A DNA stretch of 12,443 bases from Candidatus Omnitrophota bacterium (GCA_028718845.1 JAQULA010000027.1:1-12443); one strand, 5' to 3'. Numbered from the stretch's first letter, positions 1 to 7,217 are shown. Translations and numbers: made by a program. The notes: a model not told the origin generated them from the sequence alone.

Positions 1-2
1 AT

Positions 3-401
3 TACCGGCTGCGGAATATCCTTATCGCGCTGAATAAACGGAAATTTTCTTTGAGCGATGCGGAATTTCTCGACATCCACGTCGATCCGGAAGTCGGGCA
101 GTTAAAAGTCACGACGCAGAATGATTTCGGGCTTTCGCGCGATGTCGATTATCTGCCGGGATTGCTCGAGGTTTTTGCCAAAGGCGACCTGCTGCATAGC
201 GAAAAATATATCGACCAGCTGCGCTGGCAGTGCGTCGATGATTTAAATCTGTTTAAATCGTTCGAGATCGATGTTCTGCTGGGGTATCTGATTAAATTGA
301 TGCTGGTGGAGCGCTGGATTGTTTTGGATGATTACCGGGGTCAGGAGGTCTTGACTTCCCGCACTCGGGTGAAAGAGGTATTGGATTATCGAGCGCATTG
401 A
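3..401 (+). CDS. V-type ATPase-associated DUF2764 protein, C-terminal part (5' truncated)
   Basis: The reading frame is open from the window edge to a TGA at 399-401, giving 132 visible residues. The first bases continue the same protein (YRLRNILIALN...), so the in-frame TTG at 51 is not the true start. The segment is soluble and mostly helical in character, with a late block VERWIVLDD. The gene directly before atpA in chlamydial-type and spirochaetal V-ATPase operons encodes a DUF2764 protein of about 270 residues, and this tail matches that family in position and style. Its role is not firmly established; it may replace the missing subunit C as the link between the A/B head and the membrane ring, which is inference. 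The stop lies 12 bases before the atpA start, so the two are surely co-transcribed. The family call rests on remembered family features plus context. Confidence 0.8.
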   Translation, partial: YRLRNILIALNKRKFSLSDAEFLDIHVDPEVGQLKVTTQNDFGLSRDVDYLPGLLEVFAKGDLLHSEKYIDQLRWQCVDDLNLFKSFEIDVLLGYLIKLMLVERWIVLDDYRGQEVLTSRTRVKEVLDYRAH

Positions 402-404
402 TAT

Positions 405-410
405 GGAGGA
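405..410 (+). promoter_or_regulatory. Ribosome binding site of atpA
   Basis: GGAGGA lies 3 bases before the ATG at 414, directly after the stop of the preceding gene. It fixes the atpA start. The spacing is short but the match to the anti-Shine-Dalgarno sequence is strong. Confidence 0.7.
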
Positions 411-413
411 ATT

Positions 414-2171
414 ATGTCGACGAAAGGTCGTGTTGTAGGAGTCGTTTCCAATCTGGTTACTATCGAGGTCGACGGCCCGGTAAGCCAAAACGAGATATGT
501 CAAATTTCGCTGGAAGGAGTTCAGCTGAAAGCGGAGGTCATTAAAATCCAGGGAAAGCGCGTGTTCGCGCAGGTGTTCGAGAGTACCCGCGGATTGAAGG
601 TCGATTGCCCGGTGGAGTTTACCGAGCATATGCTGGAAGTGGAACTGGGGCCGGGACTGCTTTCGAAGAATTTTGACGGGTTGCAGAATGACCTGGATGC
701 GCTGAGCGGGGTTTTCCTTAAGCGCGGTGAACTGACCACGGCGTTTTCTTATGAAAAAAAGTGGGAATTTGCTCCCGTGGCGAAAAAGGGAGAAAAAGTC
801 GAGGCCGGGGACTGGCTGGGTGAGGTAAGGGAAAACTGGATAAACCATAAAATTATGGTTCCCTTCTCTTTCGAGGGATTGTGGGAAGTGGAATCCATCG
901 CGGTCAAAGGTACCTACACGGTAAAAGAAGTTATCGCGGTGCTGAAAAATACCGCCGGAGAACAGCGGCGGGTTACCATGACCCAGCGCTGGCCGGTTAA
1001 AATTCCGGTGCGCGCTTATGCCAATAAGCCGGTGGCGTTTAAACTATTACAGACCGGAGTGCGTCTGATCGATACGGTCAATCCCATGGTAGAAGGCGGC
1101 ACCGGATTTATTCCCGGGCCGTTCGGCTGCGGCAAGACCGTGTTACAGCATATTATCGCGGCCAATGCCCAGGTGGATATGGTCATTATCTGTGCCTGCG
1201 GTGAACGCGCGAACGAAGTGGTGGAAATATTCAAGGAATTTCCCGAGCTGGACGACCCGTTTACCGGCCGGAAATTGATCGAGCGCACGATTATTATTTG
1301 CAACACCTCGAATATGCCGGTTGCCGCGCGCGAGGCGTCGGTGTACACCGCGATGACCATTGCCGAATATTACCGCCAGATGGGGTTGAAGATATTACTG
1401 CTGGCGGATTCGACCTCCCGCTGGGCGCAGGCATTGCGCGAGATGTCCAATCGTATGGAGGAACTTCCCGGGCCGGACGCGTTTCCCATGGATTTACCGG
1501 CGATTGTGGCGAATTTTTATTCCCGCGCCGGACTGGTGGAATTGGTCAACGGACAGACCGGATCGATCACGTTTATCGGTACGGTGAGCCCGGCCGGAGG
1601 CAACCTGAAAGAGCCGGTGGTGGAAGCGACGAAAAAAGTCGCCCGCTGTTTTTATGCCCTGGCCCAAAAACGCGCCGACAGCAAACGTTATCCGTCGATC
1701 GATACGATCGAAAGCTACTCCAAGTATCTTGAATATAAAGAAGTGCAGGAATATCTTCAGGAGAACCTGGAACCGCATTGGGTGGAAAAAATATATTTTA
1801 TCCGCGACGTCCTTCTGCGCGGTAAAGAAGCCTACGACCAGATCAATATCCTCGGTGACGACAGTGTCCCGATCGAATACCATGTGCGTTATTGGAAATC
1901 CGAGCTCATCGATTTCGGTTTTTTACAGCAGGATGCGTTCGACCCGATCGACAAAGCAACCCCTCTGGACCGGCAGCGCTACATGATTGACCTTATTTAC
2001 CGGATCTGCCGGATGGATTTCGATTTCGATTCATTCGGCGATGTCGCGGCATATTTTAAGCGAATAATCAACCAGGTTAAACAAATGAATTATTCCGAAT
2101 TCCAAAAGGAAGGATTCGAGAAGTTTGAAGACGAATTAGATAGTATTGTAATGGAAAGGAAGAAATCATGA
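414..2171 (+). CDS. atpA: V/A-type ATPase catalytic subunit A
   Basis: This 585-residue protein is the catalytic, ATP-binding subunit of the cytoplasmic head (A3B3), and its length is normal for the family. An N-terminal beta-barrel is followed by the A-specific insertion at about residues 110-190. The Walker A motif GPFGCGKT is at 235-242, the catalytic glutamate sits in CGER at 262-265 (E264), the Walker B strand LLLAD is at 328-332, and the conserved DSTSRWAQALRE block begins at 332. C-terminal helices follow. The Walker A cysteine (C239) matches eukaryotic A subunits (GAFGCGKT) rather than the Thermus form (GPFGSGKS). A second cysteine is at 532. The gene overlaps atpB by four bases (ATGA), indicating translational coupling. 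Whether the enzyme makes or hydrolyses ATP in vivo cannot be read from the sequence. Confidence 0.98.
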   Translation: MSTKGRVVGVVSNLVTIEVDGPVSQNEICQISLEGVQLKAEVIKIQGKRVFAQVFESTRGLKVDCPVEFTEHMLEVELGPGLLSKNFDGLQNDLDALSGVFLKRGELTTAFSYEKKWEFAPVAKKGEKVEAGDWLGEVRENWINHKIMVPFSFEGLWEVESIAVKGTYTVKEVIAVLKNTAGEQRRVTMTQRWPVKIPVRAYANKPVAFKLLQTGVRLIDTVNPMVEGGTGFIPGPFGCGKTVLQHIIAANAQVDMVIICACGERANEVVEIFKEFPELDDPFTGRKLIERTIIICNTSNMPVAAREASVYTAMTIAEYYRQMGLKILLLADSTSRWAQALREMSNRMEELPGPDAFPMDLPAIVANFYSRAGLVELVNGQTGSITFIGTVSPAGGNLKEPVVEATKKVARCFYALAQKRADSKRYPSIDTIESYSKYLEYKEVQEYLQENLEPHWVEKIYFIRDVLLRGKEAYDQINILGDDSVPIEYHVRYWKSELIDFGFLQQDAFDPIDKATPLDRQRYMIDLIYRICRMDFDFDSFGDVAAYFKRIINQVKQMNYSEFQKEGFEKFEDELDSIVMERKKS

Positions 2172-3505
2172 CCCGTCAACCGCCGGCATTTACCACGGTA
2201 TATACCCGGATAGAGCAAATCACCAAAGCGACCTGCAGCCTGAGGGCCAGGGGCGTTGCCAATGAAGAAATGGCGCTGATCGACGGCCGTCCGGCACAGG
2301 TGGTGAAAATACTGGATGATCTGGTGACTCTGCAGGTTTTTTCCGGAACCCAGGGTATTGCCACGGATGTTGATGTCGTATTTCTGGGAGAGCCGCCGAC
2401 CCTGCGTGTCGGCCCGGATTTATCGGGAAGATTTTTTAATGCTTATGGCCGGCCGATTGACGGCGGCCCGGACCTGGAAGGCAAAAAAGTACCGATCGGC
2501 GGGCCGAGCGTCAATCCGGTACGCCGCAAACAACCGTCGGAATTGATCAGTACCGGGATTGCCGGTATTGACTTGAATAATACCCTGGTCACCGGGCAAA
2601 AAATTCCTTTTTTTGCCGATCCCGACCAGCCGTTCAATCAGGTTATGGCCACGGTGGCTTTGCGCGCCGGAGCCGACCGGATCATTTTAGGCGGGATGGG
2701 GCTTTCCAACGACGATTATTTGTATTATCGCCGTGTTTTTGAAGATGCCGGGGTGTTGGAACGGATTACCTGTTTTATCAATACCAATGACGACCCGCCG
2801 GTGGAACGGCTGTTGATCCCGGATATGGTGTTGTCCGCCGCCGAATATTTTGCCGTGGAGAAAAAAGAGAATGTGCTGGTGCTCCTGACCGATATGACTT
2901 TGTTTTGCGATGCTTTGAGTATTGTTTCCAATCGCATGGATCAGATCCCCAGCAAAGACAGTATGCCGGGGTCGTTGTACAGCGATCTGGCGAGGATTTA
3001 TGAAAAAGCGGTTCAATTTGAAAAAGGTTCGATCACGATTATTGCCGTGACCACGCTCAGCAGCGGCGATATTACGCACGCGATCCCGGATAATACCGGA
3101 TATATTACCGAGGGGCAGCTTTTCCTGCGCCGCAATACCGATATCTCCAAAGTTATTGTCGATCCGTTCCGCAGTTTGTCCCGTTTAAAACAGCTGGTTA
3201 TCGGCAAGCGGACCCGCGAAGACCATCCCCAGGTCATGAATGCCGGGGTGCGTCTTTATGCCGATGCCGCCAATGCCAAAACCAAACAGGATAACGGATT
3301 CGATTTGAGTGATTACGATGAACGGACCCTGAAGTTTGCGCTGGATTACGCGCGGGAATTGCTGGCTATCGATGTGAATGTCGATGTCGAAACCATGCTG
3401 GACACCTCCTGGAAATTATTTGCCAAATATTTCAAAAAAGAAGAAGTGAGCATTAAAAAAGAACTGGTTGAGAAATACTGGCCGAAGAACGAAGATGGAA
3501 GATAG
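2168..3505 (+). CDS. atpB: V/A-type ATPase regulatory subunit B
   Basis: This 445-residue non-catalytic subunit alternates with A in the head. As expected for B, the P-loop has decayed: FADPDQPFNQ at 149-158 stands where the catalytic subunit has GxxxxGKT, with no lysine or Thr/Ser of a working Walker A. Other B landmarks are ILGGMGLS, the LLTDMTLFCDAL strand and the IPDNTGYITEGQ block. The start ATG overlaps the atpA stop (ATGA at 2168-2171), with AAGGA at 2156-2160 as Shine-Dalgarno. The last codons, encoding NEDGR, are written inside a heptamer tandem repeat (GAAGNNN) that runs on past the stop, so the extreme C terminus may have been added or replaced by that repeat. The B assignment is secure. 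Confidence 0.98.
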   Translation: MTRQPPAFTTVYTRIEQITKATCSLRARGVANEEMALIDGRPAQVVKILDDLVTLQVFSGTQGIATDVDVVFLGEPPTLRVGPDLSGRFFNAYGRPIDGGPDLEGKKVPIGGPSVNPVRRKQPSELISTGIAGIDLNNTLVTGQKIPFFADPDQPFNQVMATVALRAGADRIILGGMGLSNDDYLYYRRVFEDAGVLERITCFINTNDDPPVERLLIPDMVLSAAEYFAVEKKENVLVLLTDMTLFCDALSIVSNRMDQIPSKDSMPGSLYSDLARIYEKAVQFEKGSITIIAVTTLSSGDITHAIPDNTGYITEGQLFLRRNTDISKVIVDPFRSLSRLKQLVIGKRTREDHPQVMNAGVRLYADAANAKTKQDNGFDLSDYDERTLKFALDYARELLAIDVNVDVETMLDTSWKLFAKYFKKEEVSIKKELVEKYWPKNEDGR

Positions 3506-3539
3506 AAGAAGGAAGCTGGAAGCATGAGGCCTGTAGCAT
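3484..3539 (+). repeat. Degenerate heptamer tandem array, eight GAAGNNN units
   Basis: Eight consecutive 7-bp units read GAAGAAC, GAAGATG, GAAGATA, GAAGAAG, GAAGCTG, GAAGCAT, GAGGCCT and GTAGCAT. The first four bases are constant in six units, and the last two differ by one base each. The array covers the last codons of atpB, its TAG stop (3503-3505) and most of the gap before atpD. It resembles the short tandemly repeated heptamers known from heterocystous cyanobacteria, without sharing their sequence. Function unknown. Confidence 0.8.
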
Positions 3540-3556
3540 TTAAGGGATAAAAGAAT

Positions 3557-4153
3557 ATGGCCCAGATTCATTACAATAAGACATTTTTGATTCAGATCAA
3601 TAAAGACCTGGCCGTGCGCCGCAATGCCCTGCCGATTTTACAGAGCAAAGAGGCGGCGCTGCGCGCGGAAGCCCGCCGGATCCGTTCCAAAATGAATGAA
3701 ATGGATAAAGAGATTACGTCGATGTTCGAGTCGTTATCCGGGATCAAACGGCTCTGGAGTGAATTCCCTGATTTTGTGCGGTTGGAGAAAGTTACGTTTA
3801 AAGAAAAGAAACTGGCCAGCGTCAAGGTCCCGGAGATCGATGAAGTCGTGTTTCATACCGAACCGTTCAGTCTGTTCGGCCATCCGGCCTGGTTTGTGCC
3901 GGGGGTCGAGCTGATCAAACAGGTTATCCGTTTGAAAATTGAGCGCCTGGTTATGGAAAAAGTCCTGGAAAACGTGGAGTATGCCCGGCGCAAAACGACC
4001 CAGAAAGTCAATCTCTACGAAAAAGTCCAGATTCCTTTCTTCGAAGACGCGGTGCGCCGGATCAAGCGTTTTCTCGAAGATGAAGAGAATCTGTCGAAAG
4101 CATCGCAAAAAGTGATCAAAAAAAGAATGGAACAGGAGATGGTTTTCGTATGA
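3557..4153 (+). CDS. atpD: V/A-type ATPase central stalk subunit D
   Basis: This 198-residue subunit is the coiled-coil rotor shaft that turns inside the A3B3 head and couples it to the membrane ring. The N-terminal helix (residues 1-60, rich in K, R, E and A, including LRAEARRIRSKM) and the C-terminal helix (about 125-190, ending KASQKVIKKRMEQE) are the two long antiparallel helices typical of subunit D. A less helical middle part contains the FGHPAWFVPG segment. The length is usual for the family. AAGGGAT at 3542-3548 supports the ATG at 3557, which lies just beyond the heptamer array. The gene overlaps atpI by ATGA at 4150-4153. No gene for the small subunit F, which normally caps D, is visible nearby. 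Confidence 0.95.
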   Translation: MAQIHYNKTFLIQINKDLAVRRNALPILQSKEAALRAEARRIRSKMNEMDKEITSMFESLSGIKRLWSEFPDFVRLEKVTFKEKKLASVKVPEIDEVVFHTEPFSLFGHPAWFVPGVELIKQVIRLKIERLVMEKVLENVEYARRKTTQKVNLYEKVQIPFFEDAVRRIKRFLEDEENLSKASQKVIKKRMEQEMVFV

Positions 4154-5916
4154 TCGTTCCGATGGAAAAAGTTACCGTTCTTATTTTTCATAAGGCCAAG
4201 GAGCGGTTTCTCGGCGCGTTACAGTCATTGGGCGTCGTTCATATCGCGTTATCCGTGCCGGAAACGTCCGATAAACATTTGCGGGATATGCATACCGATA
4301 TCGAGCGTTGCGATGAATTTTTGAACGCCGCGGCGAAGTATAAAAAAATGGTCGGGCTGACGAGCGCGGATCTGCAAAACACGCAAACTGCGCCGGATGC
4401 GTTTGGTTGCGTCCAATCGTACGAAACGATTAAAAGTGAATTGGACCGGATCGATGAAGCGCTTGAAAAACTGGGCCGGGAATTGCGTAATGTGGCGCCG
4501 TGGGGAGCGTTTGAGAGTGCGACCGTCAAGCAATTACGGGAGATCGGAATTACGGTGCGTTTTTTTATCGCTCCGTTAAAAAAATTCGGCCAATTACGGA
4601 TTCCGGATGTTCTTTTCGAGGAAATTTTCCGCGACAAAACCTATGTTTATTTTGTCGTATTCGAAAAAGGGCCGAGAATAGAAATCGATTGCGATGAGTT
4701 TTTCTATCCGGATACCGATTTGAAACAGCTGGAACAAAATTACGCGCAATTGCAGCAGGAGAAACAACGAAGGCGGGATGAACTGGCCGGGGTATTTTCC
4801 CGAAAAAAGGCGGTGGAGGATTATTGCCGGTTGAAGAAGACGCAATTTTCATTTTTAACCGTCAGCGCTAATCTGCCGGCCGCCGCGGAACAAACGGTGT
4901 ATATTCTTACCGGGTGGCTGCCGCGTTCTCTGCGGAACTCGGTGGAACAGTTCCTGCAGCGCGAAGAAGTTTATTTTTATTTTTCCAAACCGCAGCCGGA
5001 TGAATCGGTGCCGATTTTATTGAAGAATAACCGGTTCTCCCGGTTATTTGAGCCGATAACCAATTTGTTCGCTTTACCGCAATATACCGAGGTGGACCTG
5101 ACCGCCTTTTTCGCGCCGTTTTTCACCCTTTTCTTCGGTTTTTGTTTGGGGGATGCCGGTTACGGATTGATAATTCTTATCGCCGCTTTGGTCGCCCGGA
5201 CCAGGGTTTCCCCGGACAAACGGCCGCTGCTTACCCTGGTAAGCATATTCGGGGTATCGACATTCATATTCGGACTGATTTCCGGTAATTTATTCGGCAT
5301 CGATCTGTCGAAATTTTCCGGGTTGAAAAAGATGGTTTTATTCGACCAGAATCAGCTGTTCAATTTAGCGCTGGTGTTGGGAGTGATCCAGATTTTTTTC
5401 GGAATGTTTATCAAGGCCATAAGCCGCATTCGGCAATACGGATTTATGTCCGGCTTGTCCACGTTCGGCTGGATCATTATGCTCGGAGGTATTCTCTCCC
5501 TGTCATTATCGAAATTCAGCATCTGGGCGGTTTATACCGGAATGGCTTTGATTCTGCTGTTCAATGACCTTAAGGCCAATATCTTTGTGCGCGTTGGTAA
5601 GGGGCTCTGGGAATTGTACGGAATAACCGGCATATTCGGCGATGTGTTGAGTTATATCCGGTTATTTGCCCTGAGTATTTCCGGATCGATTTTAGGATTG
5701 GTGGTTAATGATATTGCCCTGCAATTCCGTTCAATTCCGTTTATCGGCTATGGGTTGACATTTGTGATCCTGGTCGTGGGGCATACCGGAAATCTGATGT
5801 TAAGCGCGCTTTCCAGCTTTGTGCATCCCCTGCGCTTAACTTTTGTTGAGTTTTACAAAAATGCGGGATTTGAAGGCGGCGGAAAAGCTTACCAGCCGTT
5901 CCGACTGATACGATAA
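4150..5916 (+). CDS. atpI: V/A-type ATPase membrane subunit I (a-subunit homologue)
   Basis: This 588-residue stator subunit forms the ion half-channels against the rotor ring. Residues 1 to about 315 are cytosolic and begin with the family hallmark VPMEKVTVLIFHKAKERF; a charged coiled-coil stretch lies near 195-225. The membrane domain starts at about 318 (FFAPFFTLFFGF, then GDAGYG at 334-339). It has roughly seven hydrophobic segments, including ones near 363-387, 406-430 and 440-475. GDVLSYIRLFALSIS holds R504, the expected essential arginine that meets the rotor glutamate. The end (HPLRLTFVEFY, then FEGGGKAYQPF) is the conserved terminal helix and tail. The protein is somewhat shorter than the roughly 650-residue Thermus and chlamydial forms, mainly in the cytosolic arm. 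It is translationally coupled to atpD by an ATGA overlap. Confidence 0.97.
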   Translation: MIVPMEKVTVLIFHKAKERFLGALQSLGVVHIALSVPETSDKHLRDMHTDIERCDEFLNAAAKYKKMVGLTSADLQNTQTAPDAFGCVQSYETIKSELDRIDEALEKLGRELRNVAPWGAFESATVKQLREIGITVRFFIAPLKKFGQLRIPDVLFEEIFRDKTYVYFVVFEKGPRIEIDCDEFFYPDTDLKQLEQNYAQLQQEKQRRRDELAGVFSRKKAVEDYCRLKKTQFSFLTVSANLPAAAEQTVYILTGWLPRSLRNSVEQFLQREEVYFYFSKPQPDESVPILLKNNRFSRLFEPITNLFALPQYTEVDLTAFFAPFFTLFFGFCLGDAGYGLIILIAALVARTRVSPDKRPLLTLVSIFGVSTFIFGLISGNLFGIDLSKFSGLKKMVLFDQNQLFNLALVLGVIQIFFGMFIKAISRIRQYGFMSGLSTFGWIIMLGGILSLSLSKFSIWAVYTGMALILLFNDLKANIFVRVGKGLWELYGITGIFGDVLSYIRLFALSISGSILGLVVNDIALQFRSIPFIGYGLTFVILVVGHTGNLMLSALSSFVHPLRLTFVEFYKNAGFEGGGKAYQPFRLIR

Positions 5917-5944
5917 AAACACGATACAGATTGCAACAATTGAG

Positions 5945-5951
5945 AAAGGAG
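5945..5951 (+). promoter_or_regulatory. Strong ribosome binding site of atpK
   Basis: AAAGGAG lies 7 bases before the ATG at 5959 and is the best Shine-Dalgarno in the operon. This fits the need for many copies of the ring subunit per enzyme. Confidence 0.7.
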
Positions 5952-5958
5952 TAGGACT

Positions 5959-6417
5959 ATGACATTAGCATTATTATTGGCGTTTATCGGGGTGGCTCTG
6001 ATGGTGGGCATGTCCGGGTGCGGCAGCGCGATTGGTTGTTCCATCGGCGGTTCAGCTACGGTCGGGGCTTTAAAAAAGAAAGAGGAGGCGTTTGCATCTT
6101 ATCTGGTATTAAGCGCGCTTCCCGGAACCCAGGGGCTTTATGGTTTCGGCGCGTTCTTTATTCTCAAAGACGTGTTGAAACCGGAAATTACCATGTTCCA
6201 GGGCATGGCGCTGCTTGGTGCCGGATTGGTTATGGGATTCGCCGGGCTGGTTTCCGCGATTTATCAGGGAAAAGTCTGCGCCGACGGGATTGCCGGTATT
6301 GCCAGCGGTGCGGATGTGTTCGGTAAGACGATGATCCTGGCCGTATTTCCGGAATTGTACGCGATTGTCGCGTTTGCGGTGTGCTTTTTGATCAAAGGGA
6401 TTATCGGCGGCGCTTAA
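5959..6417 (+). CDS. atpK: V/A-type ATPase rotor ring subunit K (proteolipid), probable Na+ type
   Basis: This 152-residue protein has four membrane helices arranged as two hairpins, at about 3-27, 45-70, 80-103 and 124-149. That is the duplicated 16-kDa proteolipid form that builds the ion-carrying ring. Only the second hairpin carries the ion-binding carboxylate: FPELYAI in helix 4 (E132). The matching place in helix 2 has LPGTQG, with Q58. Na+ is bound in Enterococcus hirae NtpK by L61, T64, Q65, Q110 and E139. Here L54, T57, Q58, Q103 and E132 all sit exactly seven residues lower. This is strong evidence for Na+ as coupling ion, though it is a comparison with remembered E. hirae numbering. 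It is the last ATPase gene of the visible operon. Confidence 0.97.
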   Translation: MTLALLLAFIGVALMVGMSGCGSAIGCSIGGSATVGALKKKEEAFASYLVLSALPGTQGLYGFGAFFILKDVLKPEITMFQGMALLGAGLVMGFAGLVSAIYQGKVCADGIAGIASGADVFGKTMILAVFPELYAIVAFAVCFLIKGIIGGA

Positions 6418-6454
6418 GTAAAAAGCCGCCAAGCTCAATTTTACGGTTTCCTGT

Positions 6455-6479
6455 GGCGAGCCTCGCCGAATCCCCGGCG
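6455..6479 (+). other. Two mutually exclusive small hairpins between atpK and the kinase gene
   Basis: GGCGA (6455-6459) can pair with TCGCC (6463-6467). CGCCG (6464-6468) can instead pair with CGGCG (6475-6479), using the same bases. No T-run follows, so this is not an ordinary terminator. It may be a processing or mRNA-stability element separating atpK from the downstream gene. The remainder of 6418-6535 shows nothing clear. Confidence 0.4.
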
Positions 6480-6535
6480 GGTTAAAAGGTAAAAGCAGAA
6501 ATATTAGCTGAAAAAAGTGAACGGTTGAGGTGGGT

Positions 6536-7018
6536 ATGGAAATTACGAATGTTGCGGTGCAGGTTCCCAAAGATACGAATGTGATCATTGCGCAGTCGCA
6601 TTTTATTAAAACGGTGGAAGATGTGTATGAGGCTTTAGTGGGTACGGTTCCGGGGATTTTGTTCGGGATTGCTTTTTGCGAGGCCTCCGGGGCCTGCTTA
6701 GTGCGTTCGGAAGGCAATGATCCGTTGCTGAAAAAGATCGCGGAGCAAACGGCATTATCCATTGCCGCCGGCCATGCGTTGGTGATTTTCATGAAGAACG
6801 CCTATCCGATTAATGTCATGCGCGCGTTGAAGGACGTTCCGGAGATCTGTACGATTTTCTGCGCCACGGCGAATTCCCTGGAAGTGGTGGTTGCCGAGTC
6901 GAGTCAGGGACGCGGGATCATCGGCGTGATAGACGGCAGTAAGCCGAAGGGGATTGAAGGGGAAAGCGATGTTAAATGGCGTAAGGAGTTGTTGAGGAAG
7001 ATTAAATATAAGCTGTAA
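6536..7018 (+). CDS. Adenosine-specific kinase (DUF355 / PF04008 family)
   Basis: The 160-residue product matches the compact adenosine-specific kinase family of archaea and some bacteria, which binds adenosine and AMP and is unrelated to ribokinase-type adenosine kinase. Recognisable blocks in order are QSHFIKTVEDVYEALV, VPGILFGIAFCEASG, RSEGND, AAGHALVIFMKNAYPINV, VPEICTIFCATAN, VVVAESSQGRGIIGVIDG and a C-terminal KWRKELLRKIKYKL. The length is full for the family. I prefer the ATG at 6536, which has GAGGTG at 6526-6531 in front; a GTG at 6530 would add two residues (MG). It lies 118 bp behind atpK on the same strand with no terminator between, so it may share the ATPase transcript. Family assignment is firm; the physiological substrate is inferred from the family. 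Confidence 0.9.
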   Translation: MEITNVAVQVPKDTNVIIAQSHFIKTVEDVYEALVGTVPGILFGIAFCEASGACLVRSEGNDPLLKKIAEQTALSIAAGHALVIFMKNAYPINVMRALKDVPEICTIFCATANSLEVVVAESSQGRGIIGVIDGSKPKGIEGESDVKWRKELLRKIKYKL

Positions 7019-7019
7019 G

Positions 7020-7079
7020 GTTATAACCGGTTATTAATAGTTAATATTGGTTAATATTGGTTGCCAATAGTTATTTAAA
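7020..7079 (+). repeat. Degenerate decamer tandem array, six GTTA-type units
   Basis: Directly after the kinase stop codon, six units of exactly 10 bp each begin GTTA or GTTG: GTTATAACCG, GTTATTAATA, GTTAATATTG, GTTAATATTG, GTTGCCAATA and GTTATTTAAA. Two neighbouring units are identical. The array is A+T rich and its period is near one helical turn. It stops just before the terminator. Function unknown. Confidence 0.65.
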
Positions 7080-7089
7080 AGATAAGGTA

Positions 7090-7130
7090 CCCGCTATTCC
7101 ACCTGCGCGGTGTAATGGCGGGTTTTTATT
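7090..7130 (+). terminator. Rho-independent terminator of the kinase / ATPase transcript
   Basis: The arms 7090-7103 (CCCGCTATTCCACC) and 7109-7122 (GGTGTAATGGCGGG) pair over 14 positions with one G-T wobble and one mismatch around a TGCGC loop. TTTTTATTT follows. The position 70 bp behind the kinase stop fits the end of the operon. Confidence 0.85.
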
Positions 7131-7142
7131 TAATGTTGTTGC

Positions 7143-7159
7143 GGGGCGATGCCTGCCCC
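7143..7159. repeat. Small GC hairpin before the MITE-like block
   Basis: GGGGC (7143-7147) pairs with GCCCC (7155-7159) across a 7-base loop. It marks the start of the hairpin-rich non-coding block that continues to the tRNA. Confidence 0.35.
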
Positions 7160-7170
7160 TGCACCCCAGC

Positions 7171-7204
7171 CATACTTTCTTTTATGCGGATAAAAGAAAG
7201 TATG
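7171..7204. repeat. Perfect 15-bp hairpin with GCGG tetraloop
   Basis: CATACTTTCTTTTAT (7171-7185) and its exact reverse complement (7190-7204) surround GCGG. The pyrimidine-rich arm followed by AAAAGAAAGTATGCAAAGAAAA resembles a core motif I remember from short intergenic repeats in many Gram-negative genomes, but I could not check this. There is no T-run, so it is not a terminator. Confidence 0.75.
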
Positions 7205-7217
7205 CAAAGAAAACCCG

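Noticed and set aside
6109..6792. A 227-codon - strand frame spanning atpK, the gap and the kinase gene
   Set aside because: It is antisense to two recognised genes, and its sequence has no domain character.
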